Source: Anoplopoma fimbria
Lineage: Eukaryota; Chordata; Actinopteri; Perciformes; Anoplopomatidae
Reading direction: 5' to 3'
Length of the DNA stretch: 64,000 bases
Assembly: GCF_027596085.1 (NCBI RefSeq)
Contig: NC_072472.1
Span: forward strand, 17,609,971 to 17,673,970
Part shown: positions 39,265 to 52,259 of the stretch, piece after piece
Layout: each line of letters opens with the position of its first letter
How positions within the stretch are numbered: the first letter of the stretch is position 1
The notes under the pieces: generated by a model
What the model saw: the letters and a program-made list of their open reading frames with translations, nothing else
Told to the model about the DNA's origin: nothing
Database searches by the model: none
Translations under genes and position numbers: made by a program

Positions 39265-40849
39265 CCCCCCATTTCACATTTCATTATTACAGGTTATTTT
39301 ATGTAATCCTTTATTTTAAAACCATAGCATTAACCTAATCCAGGGCAGGCATTAGTACCTGCTGACTCCTTTTCACCATAAACTTGGATAACTTCGTAGT
39401 GACATCTTGCATATCGTACAGGTATATCAGGGCAAGCTGCACAAGCCTCCTACAACTTTTCATTAAACATGATTTTTAAATGAACAATTTCAAATAATTG
39501 AAAGTAGCACCCTAGAGCAGCATAAAGATCTGATCCGGGGCAAAAACAAAATCTTCCTTTAAATAAAAAAGGGTTTATGCCTTTGAGAACATTAGTGTGT
39601 TCAGCAAATTCCATGACTCTATATCTTTTAGATTATGAAATATTGCAAATAGTGCAAAGGTCAACGAGTGCACACAATGGAAAGAGTTCATCCTTTGGGA
39701 TGTAAGAATGTGCTCAGTAAATTTCAACAGACAAAGCCTGATGGAGGTGCTATAGAGTAAAGGTCAGGAGTTCACTGACACATTATTATTAATCCTCTGC
39801 GGTAAATCAAAGTTAATTTAAGATTTAATAGGAAATTTGCCTTGTAATTTGTGCGTGTGGTTATTGGATGATCTAATGGTTCTGGCCAGACCCTATCAGG
39901 TAGACTACGACCTACTTGATTGAATTGGACAATTCATCAAGGTTGAATTAATAATAAAAAGAAGGTCAGATATAATTAAACCTGTGCTGATTACTGGACT
40001 GGTTGTAAAGCTGCAAACTCCACTATAATTACAGTGGAGAGAATTGTACAGTGTTTGGCTTATGTACACCTGATGGGTCTGGAGCAGTGCATGTCCCCAC
40101 GCATGACCAACTGAGCCGAAATGTCAAGTGGCTGTGTAGCGTCTAATCAAGTGAATATTGTCCCTGCGTCTTGGGACATCCCAGGGCTCTCTGCACTGTC
40201 TGTGACAAATCCCAAAACCCTGACATTGGTAATTAGAATTTAATCTGAGATATTCCTGTGTATGTGCATGCCCAAAAAAAACAAAACGCAACGAGCAGGT
40301 CACGTCACAGTTTCGAGGAGCCGGTAGAAACTATGAAGAGCTTTGATTCCCCCTGTGCTGCCGTTTCTCTAACATGGAGGATTATTTGTAACTTTGCCAT
40401 TGCTTCATATTAGCCTATATTTTGCAGCAGACGGATTATGGTGTAACTGCTGGTAAGCAGGTCAGAACAACTCCTTGTGAGGAGGTTGCCATGACACCTT
40501 GTGTAGATATGTGGGTGTTTGAAGCCTAATTTTCTCTAACCTGATTTAAAATAGGCTATGTTATATCCTGTCTAGTTCCATCTAAAATGAATCCCTCATG
40601 TGGTTTGTGGCACATGCACAACATCTTACAGTCATGTAGTGCTTGTGTAAATAAATGCGGTGCATTGCATGTATTCTACATGAGACACCTAAGCCTAAAC
40701 CATTCTTTCCTACATGATTTCCTCTAAATTACTGCGTCCCCTTTTTTTCTTCTTAATACCTGCCCTTGCCGAGTCCCCGTCCCTTTTTACCGCTCCATAC
40801 TCCTTCCTTTTTTTCCCGTCTCCAAATCTTCCATTCAGAGATATGACCG

Positions 40850-40965
40850 GTTGCCATGGAAACTGCCCTCGCCCACTCCCTGCTCATGGAGGGTGCGGCT
40901 GCTGCAGCAATCTCTCAGTTAGACAGTGTTGCCAGGCAACAGGTCACATGGCGTTCCCTAGCAAC
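40850..40965. promoter_or_regulatory. Cluster of three RFX X-box motifs
   Basis: GTTGCCATGGAAAC (40850-40863), GTTGCCAGGCAAC (40928-40940) and GTTCCCTAGCAAC (40953-40965) all fit the RFX X-box (GTNRCC, 0-3 bases, RGYAAC) with at most one mismatch. The middle one is a perfect palindrome with a 1-base spacer. Three within 116 bases is unusual. The block is GC-richer than its surroundings and sits in the constant exon 2-3 intron. Confidence 0.6.
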
Positions 40966-42277
40966 AACACTACTGCAGGAACCTGCCAATCCTCTTAACC
41001 TTTCTCTTCCTCCATCCCCCCACACACCTCTCTTTTATTTTTTTCTCTCCATCCCCCTGTACGTCTCCTCTGCTGTTCCTCTCCAAAATTGCTTTTAATG
41101 TTACTGGATCTCTCTTTTTTTGTGTCACTCTCTTAGTACTGATAATAGCCTCTCCCCCCCTCTGGCATTAGACAAATGTCTCCTCATCTGCACCACGGGT
41201 CACTTACGTAAACACCGTTTGGAGGGTGCCGCATTTAGATGCATCACAGCATATCAGACAATTTCACCATGATGACAATAACTGCAGACATGAAAATGTA
41301 TCACAAAAAATAGGCTCCACCTCTTGATGTATACAAAAGACGATCAACCTGCAATCCAGCACATGTGTATGCCTAACAAATGATTTCATTTTGGAACAAT
41401 GCACCCCTGAAAGGTCTGCGGTACGCTTTGCATTCTGCTTAAAAACAATATTTGAGCCTTTACTTAACCAGAGAGGCAGCTTCTCCTCCTCTCTAAAAAA
41501 CACACACACTTCTCTGCAGCAAATCCGGCACAGAGATACTGGGAACCGGTACAGCTTGTATCTCGAACAAATCCCCAGCTCTCTTTTCCACAGAGAGAAA
41601 AAACTCACACACAATAAGACACATTCTGTAACTGACTGGCAGAGTGATTTACTGTGAAGCTACCCTTCACCCTCTAGTCTCTACCTATGTTCTAATTCCT
41701 GCATCTAGACAGAAAATCAATGATTGGAAACTTGGCTGAGGGAAGGAGGGAGGGAACAGCTCACAATGTTCCAGACTCTTTCGAAATCTGAGTTTTCAAA
41801 AGTTTACCAAAGACAAGCTTTTAGTCTTGAGCTCCGAGCCAGTGTTTCTGTGAAGGTCATTTCTGAGGCCAGTTCTATTTACACTTATGTTTCGCAACAT
41901 GCCGCACATTTTCAATGTTGCCACCTACTCAGAACAACTAATTTCTTATTAAAAAATGGTTTCCTTTTGTCTGTAGTCCATGCTGCAAGCTGCTTTCATG
42001 GGAGGATACAGTTGTTTATCTGTGGCTCTGCACAAGGGCCCCAGGCTTTTGGCACCTCAGCTAAGCTCTGCATGAACATCACACTGGAATTCACGATCAT
42101 GTAGATATTCAAAGCACAAATCTGTCAAGGCCCCAGTTTTACTATATCTGAACCAGAGTAAAAACAATAATTAATTCAACTTCCAGAATTCAAGGTATTC
42201 AATATAATCTATTCAAATGTACAAATTTGAATGTGTAGTGTCTAGTTGTAATGGGCGTTTAGGTGCGGTGATTTTAT

Positions 42278-42838
42278 TTTTGCGCTTATTCACTTTGTTG
42301 CAAAGATGTCGAGATAATTGATCCCACTTTCATGTCTGTGCGGTAAATATAAAGCAAGAGCCAGGAGACAGTGAGCTTAGCTTAGCATAAAGACCATAAG
42401 TAGGAAGAACTAGATAGCTTGTCTCTGTTCAGAGTTTTACAAAATCCATTGGCCTACTAGACCCTCTAAAGCTCACTGAATAACAATAGATCTCGTTTGT
42501 TTAATCAAAGAAAATAAAATGTAGAACCAAAGCTTTTACACTGCAACTTTGTATTCCTACTATTACGTACAGATTAAACAAGCATTATACAAGGTGTTGA
42601 TTATAGATTGAGTTGAGTAGTTAGAGGTGCTGGTAGGCAGATCATCTCTTTAGTTTTTTTTAACTTGTGGACAGAACAAAGTTAGACTTTTCCCCTGTTT
42701 CCAGTCTTTATGCTAAGCTAAGCTAACTGTCGACTCTCTTTAGCTTCATATTTGGCATATGGACACGATGGTTGAATCGATCTTCTCATTTAACTATCGT
42801 CAAGAAAACAAGTGCGTTCCCAAATTGTCATACTATTC
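42278..42838. mobile_element. Fold-back repeat (non-autonomous DNA element)
   Basis: The left arm contains GCGCTTATTCAC, ATAAAGCAAGAGCC, GCTTAGCTTAGCATAAAGAC and CTCTAAAGCTCACTGAATAA. The right arm carries their complements in reverse order: GTTAGAGGTGCTGGTAGGC, CCAGTCTTTATGCTAAGC, TAGCTTCATATTT and TCGATCTTCTCATTTAAC. The arms are long and imperfect. This layout recurs across percomorphs. It has no transposase. Confidence 0.7.
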
Positions 42839-43303
42839 TGCAGTTACCACAGCCAGAATGACTGAGAGACAAATCCATGAAAATTCTATTCAGTTCTGAA
42901 ATTTCTGAGTTTTGATTTACTTAAGTTACAGTATTCATTTTTGTTTCCTTCAAGGAAAGACAATTTGTCAAATTATCTCTCTCCCTTCATTATAATTAGT
43001 ATTTTTGGGCACTAGACCAGAGCACACATCATCTAAAGAACATTCATAGTAAACTCTTTCACTTTTGCCATTTGTGCTTGCTTACTTAGCTAACAAGGTA
43101 GTTCTTAATATGCCCTGGGTAGTGATAGGTTATGCCCATCCCTCTAATATTGTAATTATTGTTTTTTTCTCCAGTTTATACAAATAGCTTCCACATCCTA
43201 CTGTTTAAATGAGCCCCAGGGCTGATTCTCTTCACCTGCCAGCGGTTAGCTTTATCGAAGGGGAGTAACACAAGTCACAAGTGCAGCGACAAGGACAACA
43301 ACA

Positions 43304-43565
43304 CATTACATTACATTACATTACAGTCATTTAGCAGACGCTTTTATCCAAAGCGACTTACAGGAAGTGTATTCAACATAGGTATTCAAGAGAACTACTA
43401 GTCACCAGAAGTCATAAGTGCATCTCCTTTCTTAAACAAGCATCTCAAAGCATAAGCCAGAGCAAAAGTATAGTGCAGAGGCAGATTACTATGAAAACAA
43501 TAATTGCAACAGACTAATACGAATATAGTAAGTGCTACAAACTACTACGAATAGGATAAGTGCAC
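43304..43565. repeat. Teleost interspersed repeat (CATTTAGCAGACGC family)
   Basis: CATTA units are followed by the widespread phrase CATTTAGCAGACGCTTTTAT and CCAAAGCGACTTACA. Then come TATTCAAGAGAACTACTAG, AAGCATAAGCCAGAGC and terminal AAGTGCTACAAACTACTACG repeats. It lies in the constant exon 2-3 intron. Confidence 0.8.
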
Positions 43566-43896
43566 TTGCTGGCTTCCCACCGATTATGTTTTTGGCACGC
43601 ACAACCAGGGTACCAGTGGTTCAAATCCCAGGTGCCTACTTTTACATGCCTTTCAACAAATAGCCTGGAGTTGAAGCCCACATATTACATAAAGACATGT
43701 CAGAACACCTGATTTAAACATCCTCTCCTTTGTATACAAGATCAATGAAACCTTGCTCAGTTGCCTTCTAATCGAATGTAGATGTAAAATGGTCAAAGTC
43801 AGTTACCTTTTACTTATAATTGTCACCATTGCCCCAAAGAAGCTGACAGTTCTCAGTGCTTTTTCACTCTATCCTGACTGCTAGACTTCTACTCAC

Positions 43897-43982
43897 CTGC
43901 AGCGCTGGACACAGTGGGCCAGTTCTGGACCAACATCCCCTGGGCTCCTTGCATCACAGAGGATTCCTCCATGTGGACCGAG
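43897..43982 (-). CDS. pcdha: Protocadherin-alpha constant exon 2
   Basis: An 86-base exon between a GCCTCTTAG acceptor and a GCAG|GTGAGT donor. Its first base completes a Ser codon begun in constant exon 1. The exon then encodes SVHMEESSVM, a short variable stretch, and QNWPTVSSAA. Mammalian alpha constant exon 2 has the matching SVHLEEAG and QQWPTVSSA. The last base begins the Asp codon completed by exon 3. Exon size and both phases agree with the family. Confidence 0.94.
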
Positions 43983-46900
43983 CTAAGAGGCAGAACACAT
44001 TCAGCAAATTATTAATTCAGCCTTTGAACCAAACATTGAGTCTTCATTCAGGGACTTGACGTCTAGCTGTTAATCAAGAGTATAGCTATTTTAGGAACCT
44101 CAACTGAAATGGTAATCCAGCAGAAGAAAATGTTTAAATGTTAAAAATGTATAGATAGATATCATTGTGATTGTGAAGAGGAAGACATTTTTTTAAAGTT
44201 TCCCTGGAGTAAGTTTAGTATCTTCAGTGTGTTTCAGTACTTTGTATCTCCTGAGTAACATTGGACTTGCTCTTGTTAAGAGTTTGGTGTCACTGCTTAT
44301 TATATTAGACCAATTTCCCTTCATCCAACCCAACTTTGTTGTGCTATTACGAGTGCTGTTCTGTTCTGCCTACTGCAGCTGCTTCACAGTTAAAGCTTTT
44401 TACTAGCTTTTGTTATGTTTCATGATGACATCCATTTACATTTTCAATTGGGATACATAACATATTTAATGTATCTAAGTATTTCCAGCTGATTTTGTTA
44501 CATGTTTATATTTAAATAATTATGTGTATCAAAAGTAGGACACCCCTACAAAACCCAAATGAAAAATATAAAAAATTCACGCCACAAGCACAACATAGAC
44601 TCTCAGGATGGCACCAAAGTGAAGTTTCAGATGCTTTTTTTATTTAAAGTTTTTTCACTCGATGTGAATACCCAGAGGGGGTACTTTTTGGAGCTCTACT
44701 GTTTCATTCAATTTAGCAGGGGGTCTGCAGCACACTAAGAGATGGCAACATAGAAACTATTGCTTTTACTTTAACTGTTAAGTTTAACTGACTATGTTTA
44801 CATGCTAACTAAGAATTTGATATGGGTCAGCATAACTTGTATGCTTTGGATTCTGTTCCCATGTGTCCCAGCTTAGTATGAATATTGGACCTCTTAACTT
44901 GTCTTGTTTACTTTGTATACAGGGCTCGTATGAGTGTGCCACATCAGATTCAGCAAACGCTCCTAACTTTAGATAACTGTGAAAATGACCTGCATTAACA
45001 AGATGAATGCCACCTGTGCGTAAAGGATCGTGCATTCATGATAATTGTTGATGAGTATAATTAACGCCCCAATAATACCATATAAGGCTCAGCGTCCTGC
45101 CCCATATGACTTAGCTGAGCTAAGATAAATGGCTGGTAGCTGTAGCTTCATAATTAAAAGACAGATGTAAGAAGGGTATTAATCTTTTCATCTAGCTCCC
45201 GGCAAGAGAATGAATTAGCCTATTTTCCTCAATGACGAACTATTCCTTTAAAAAGGTGAATGCATTTTTGTGTATACTGAATTGCTTTAGAAGAAGCAAA
45301 GGGAACATAGATGTTGGAGGACCATTGTTTGAATCAGAGCAGTTAGCAATCAGTATAATCTTGGTAAATAGCAATAAACCTTTCTCACATTTTTGTCAAA
45401 GTCGGAAAAGCACAGGTGTTACTAATAGCACTAACAATGGCTCCATCCTATTCATGCGCTCCATGACAGTGACTGTGAGTCAGCTTGCACAAAACCAGGA
45501 CCCTGAAATTAAAGCAGCTAAATGGAATTCAGCCGCTATTTGTTTTATTTTTTACACATGTGCATTTCCTACTGTGACAAGTCAAAATGTCTTCCGAGGA
45601 AAAAGCCTATGGGACGGAAGACAAACTTCCCCTTAAGCTTTCCCTTAAAAACATAATAATACTGAGGAAATATGAGGACATAGAATCACTAATTTTTTAT
45701 CCCCTGTAATGCTGTAATAACCAAACACAGCCAAGTGCATGAGTGCAATTTTCCAACCCACAAGATATTTCCCCCCATACATTTATAATGAAGTGGAGCT
45801 TATACTGTATAGGAGGACCTTGGGCCTCTGCAATGCAGCACAACCAGCATCTACCTTCAACTGCAACACACTTGTGTGTTATGTTGAAGAGGGATTTGTC
45901 ATGAATATAAAATAGCCATGTACAGACTAAGCAGTGTGGGTTTCAAGCTTTTCCATAAGCAAAGGTGCTGTTTTAATGTTTGAGAACATGACACAGATAC
46001 TGCAGGTTTCTACACTGACTGACTGCACTAGGAATGTGGGTCAGTAAAGTTGGTGCTAGACACTGTGTACAGTGTGATACATAACAGCACGCACGCGTCG
46101 GGGTTATGCGTTGATATGAGCCTCTCCGTGTCTACGCGCGTTACAGGCGCTGCCTGTTTGGAGATGGCAGCGGCAAATTGCGATGATGATTTATGTTAAT
46201 CCATGTCATGTTACAGTGACTTGATGACATGATGCACATTATGATACCCTCCACGCCATAGAAATTAACACTAATATCCAATTAAATCAAACTTACACGG
46301 AGCAGAAGAGTGCACAACTGAGCACTGAGCATTGTTGGCATGACATTATGAAAATTCAGACATGTGGAGGTAAAAACTCATTAGTCCCTGACGTTCCAGC
46401 TGTCCCCTTGTCAAATTAGCAAAACACTCCATTATGTATTTCAATACAACTTTTGTGTCCTAATCATTACAAAATGTAAGTGACAGACGACGGAACCAAA
46501 AGAATATACTATTTTATTCCAATTGTCAGATCCTCTTAATTTCAGTATTCTCTGATGTGCAGTAGGTAGCTAATGAGAATGAGATCTTTATATCATTCTA
46601 TAATTTGGATTTGGTCAAGCAATAAGGCGTATGAATCCATATCTGGAAAAACAGAGTGCATGCCACTGAATTAACAAGTAGGACTATAGTCCAAAATGTC
46701 TTCTGATGTCTGGTCTCATGGGCAGAAATATAGAGATACCCCCAGAAACGCACAAATGTGTGGGGCAGTTGCACATGTAGACACTGATGCATGTGTGCAT
46801 CTGATAATCTGAGAAAGGTCATAGTCAGCTCATTTGTCCTTCAAGCTTCCTGCTTAAAGACTGTAACTGGGGGGGAAGCAACGCTCAGAATGTAAATGAC

Positions 46901-47270
46901 CTATATAGTATTACACTGCAGAGGAGGAGTGCTATGCATCCACTGATGGGAACTGTAGATGGTTTATCCCAGAGGCGGAGGATGGAGGTTTAGGTTCAGA
47001 CTGATGCTGAGGGGCGACTAAATGTTTTTATTATTTTTAAATGGCATATATTGATCCTTAGTATTTGGTCTTTGTTATCATCTTTAATAGGGTCATTAAT
47101 TAGGTAATTTTTAAGGTGCAGGTAGCTGTTAGTGTCATTGCTTAGAGATCCCATACATCCCAGCTGTGGTAAAGAGCGTTATGAAGGTTCACTGTGGAGT
47201 CTGATGAAAAGGTGTAACTTTTTCTAGATGATCACAAGTTGCAAAAGAGTTAAAGATGGAAAGTGCTTAC
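43983..47270. other. Protocadherin-alpha intron between constant exons 1 and 2
   Basis: About 3.3 kb of mostly AT-rich intron. A CpG-rich pocket at about 46083-46180 (ACGCACGCGTCGGGG and ACGCGCGTTACAGGCGCTGC) contrasts with its flanks and could be a conserved noncoding element. No exon was recognised. Confidence 0.7.
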
Positions 47271-47329
47271 CTCTGCATCCCTGTCCTCAAAGATGCAGAA
47301 TATCGCCAGTCAGCATTCGGGGCTTTCGG
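47271..47329 (-). CDS. pcdha: Protocadherin-alpha constant exon 1
   Basis: A 59-base exon encoding PKAPNADWRYSASLRTGMQ plus the first two bases of a Ser codon. It lies between a GCTCGCTCAG acceptor and an AG|GTAAGC donor. It is the counterpart of the mammalian DWRYSASLRAGM exon, the most diagnostic short exon of the alpha cluster. All variable exons splice to it in phase 0. On the gene strand a run of 17 CT units (47351-47384) lies about 20 bases before the acceptor. Confidence 0.96.
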
Positions 47330-47346
47330 CTGAGCGAGCAAGAGGT

Positions 47347-47350
<4 letters not shown>

Positions 47351-47384
<34 letters not shown>
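47351..47384. repeat. AG dinucleotide microsatellite next to constant exon 1
   Basis: Seventeen AG units on the plus strand, CT units on the gene strand. They extend the polypyrimidine region of the constant exon 1 acceptor. Confidence 0.97.
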
Positions 47385-47387
<3 letters not shown>

Positions 47388-47522
47388 GGGGGTGGGGAGA
47401 GAGAGTTTAGTTTGATCTCATCCAGTGCAGAGCACAGGCTGGGCCATGTCTCATCAATTAATCATGATACACATCCCAGCTCCGGACGTGATAGGAGCAC
47501 TGCAGTCGTGTCCCCCATTTCA

Positions 47523-49718
<2,196 letters not shown>

Positions 49719-52259
49719 CTCTGGGCAGAGCTGCATGGAGGCATCGGGCATACTCAGTCTGCGTACAAATCCACTTCCGCTCGTGAAGAAGCGGTCGGCA
49801 CCGCTGCCCCAGGTGCCACTGATGGGACGTCCTGTGTTGTAGAACATGAACGTGTCACTGCCAGAGGTGGCGGTCAGGCAGGTCTTGTAGCAGTACGTCT
49901 TTGTCAGGGAGCCGTTCCCACGCACTTCGATGTAGTGAGGCTCCACTTTAAGGTCTCTCCGAAGCATCACGTTGTTATTAGGCTGTGCCCCCGGTGCGCC
50001 GCCACCTCCCCCGCCGGCACTCACGCTGCTGCTCCCGCCATCTGGAGGGGGCTTCTGTGACACGCAGCAAGGGGAGCAGGACCCGGGTTGGGTGCAGTAG
50101 GCATGGCAGCGGACGATGGCCAGCACCACCACAGTGACCAGGAAAACAAAGGTGGTAGCACTCAAAGCCACGATCAGGTAGAGGGTCACGTTGGAGAAAA
50201 GCAGCGGGCTGTGAGGTCGGATGATCCTCTTGGGGTCAGGGGCCACTTTGGGTGGCACCTCCATGACAGCCACGTTGATGGTGGCGGTGGAGGAGAGACT
50301 GGGCTGCCCATGGTCCTTCACCAAAACGGTTAGAGCAAAAGAGGTGGAGTTGTCCTCCAGGATCCTCCGAGTGGTCCTGATCTCACCGGTGTGCTCGTGC
50401 ACCTTGAACAAGTCCAGGTCGGTGGCCGTCTCCAGCAGATACACCAGCCAGGCATTTGGACCAGCGTCTGCGTCGTACGCCACTACTTTGGTCACCATGG
50501 CGCCGGGCTCTGCGTTCTTTTGTACCGTTTCCAAGGAGCGCGTGCCGTTGCCAGGAGGGTTGACTATCAGTGGTGCGTGGTCATTCTGATCCATTATGTA
50601 GATGTAGACAGTGGCAACGCGGCTGAGTGGAGGAATGCCCCCATCTTGGGCTTTGACCTGGAAGTGAAACTCTCTCAGTGACTCATAGTCGAAGGCTCGC
50701 AGGGCATAAGCCTCGCCTGTGTCGGCCTTCACGGACACATACGAGGTGACAGGGATGCCATGGTTGTTGTCGTTGAGCACTGTGTAGGTGATGCGTGCAT
50801 TCTCTTTGATATCTGCGTCTTGAGCTTTCACAGTACACAAAGAAGCCCCGGGGGCATTGTTCTCAGTCACATAGACGGTATATGAGGTCTGTTCAAATCG
50901 CGGTGGGTTGTCATTAACATCAGCCACGTCCACCTTTATGGTCTTCTGGGAGGAAAGGGGAGGGTTTCCTCCGTCGGTGGCACTCAGAGTGACGTTGTAG
51001 GCATCGATGGTCTCGCGGTCCAGGAAGGCTGAGGTAACCAGAGTGTAGTAATTTCTGAACGACTTGATCTTGAAAGGAAGGCCTGCTGGGATCTCCAAGC
51101 TCACCTGCTTGTTGGCGCCCGAGTCTCGATCAGTGACGCTAATGAGGGCCACTACTGTGTCTGCACGGGCGTCCTCCCTCACAGGGCTGGACAGAGATGA
51201 GAGCACTATCTGCGGGACGTTGTCGTTCACGTCCACCACCTCTACCACTACCTTGCAGTGTGCCGCCACGGCCCCCGGGCCCTTGTCCATGGCCTGAATG
51301 TACATCTCATAGGAGTTGGTCTCTTCATAGTCAACATTGCTCCTCACCCTTATTTCTCCCGTGTTGGTGTCCATGCTGAACATCTGCCTCACTCTCTCGG
51401 GAGTGTAGCTGCTGAAAGAGTAATACACCTCTCCATTCGTGCCCTCATCCAGATCCGTCGCATTCAGTTTTATCACAAGGGTGTCTTTGGGCGAATTTTC
51501 CAACAGTTTCACCTTGTACACTGAGCTGTCGAACATGGGGACATTGTCATTTGAGTCCAGGACCCGGATATTGATTTTGGCCGTGCCTGTTTTTTCTGGC
51601 GACCCACCATCAACAGCACTTAGAATTAATTGGTGGTAAGGCGTCTGTTCACGATCAACGGGCTTCTTGAGCACCAGCTCGATGTGCTTTGTGTTTAGGG
51701 AGGGCTTGTTCGATACCAGCGCGAAATGGTCGTTTGTGCTAAGCTGATACATACGGACTGAGTTGGACCCGATGTCTGGGTCCTGAGCGTTTTCAATCGG
51801 GTAACGAGACCCCGGTAAAGCAGATTCCGTGATCTCCACTTGATACTCCTCACTGGGGAACTGCGGCGCATTGTCATTTGCGTCCACAATCTCCACCTCG
51901 ACGTGGTGCACCTCAGTGGGGTTTTCGACCATCACCTCCAGATTAATGAGACAGGTGTTGGATAGATCGCACAGCGCCTCCCTGTCGATCCTCTCATTGA
52001 CAAGTAGTTTCCCATTTTTGGGGTTGACAATCACGTAGCGCTTACCGCTGTTGGAGGTTACCTTAATTTTTCGAGTGGCGAGCTTTCGGATATCCAACCC
52101 CAAGTCATGCGCCAGATCACCGACCTGTGCCCCGTTTTCTAGTTCTTCCGAAATCGAGTATCGCAATTGTCCGAACGAAAGGCCACAAAATAAGGAAAAT
52201 ATCACAAAATAAAAAGGCACATTGTTCCCTATACACTGGCATATCCCCGTCACAGCCAT
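49719..52259 (-). CDS. pcdhac2: Protocadherin-alpha C-type variable exon (alpha-c2-like)
   Basis: One uninterrupted exon of 847 codons encodes a neuronal surface adhesion protein. It has a signal peptide (about 1-30, mature start QLRYSI) and six cadherin repeats with linkers DANDNAP, DSNDNVP, DVNDNVP, DVNDNPP and DQNDHAP. EC6 is followed by a transmembrane helix (about 693-717). The variable cytoplasmic part has a Gly-rich stretch and GNGSLTKTYCYK...GSDTFMFYNTG, which together with LDLFKVHEHTGE in EC6 most resembles mammalian alpha-c2. It ends CCAGAG|GTCTGT in phase 0 and joins constant exons 1-3 to give 999 residues. It is the exon nearest the constant region, as expected for a C-type isoform. 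It is intact, with no frameshift. The exact teleost name (cluster 1 or 2) is undecided. Confidence 0.9.

Larger units (their letters stand above)
36257..43896. other. Protocadherin-alpha intron between constant exons 2 and 3
   Basis: An intron of about 7.6 kb holding the repeats listed separately and the X-box cluster at 40850-40965. A CACGTCA element (about 40303) and a GTTGCCATGAC half-site (about 40484) lie a few hundred bases away. In the mouse this intron carries the HS7 hypersensitive site. No extra exon was recognised. Confidence 0.75.

Noticed and set aside
41724..42104. 126-codon plus-strand open frame in the protocadherin intron
   Set aside because: No family features, no splice logic, and opposite strand to the gene. 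Length is within chance for this much sequence.
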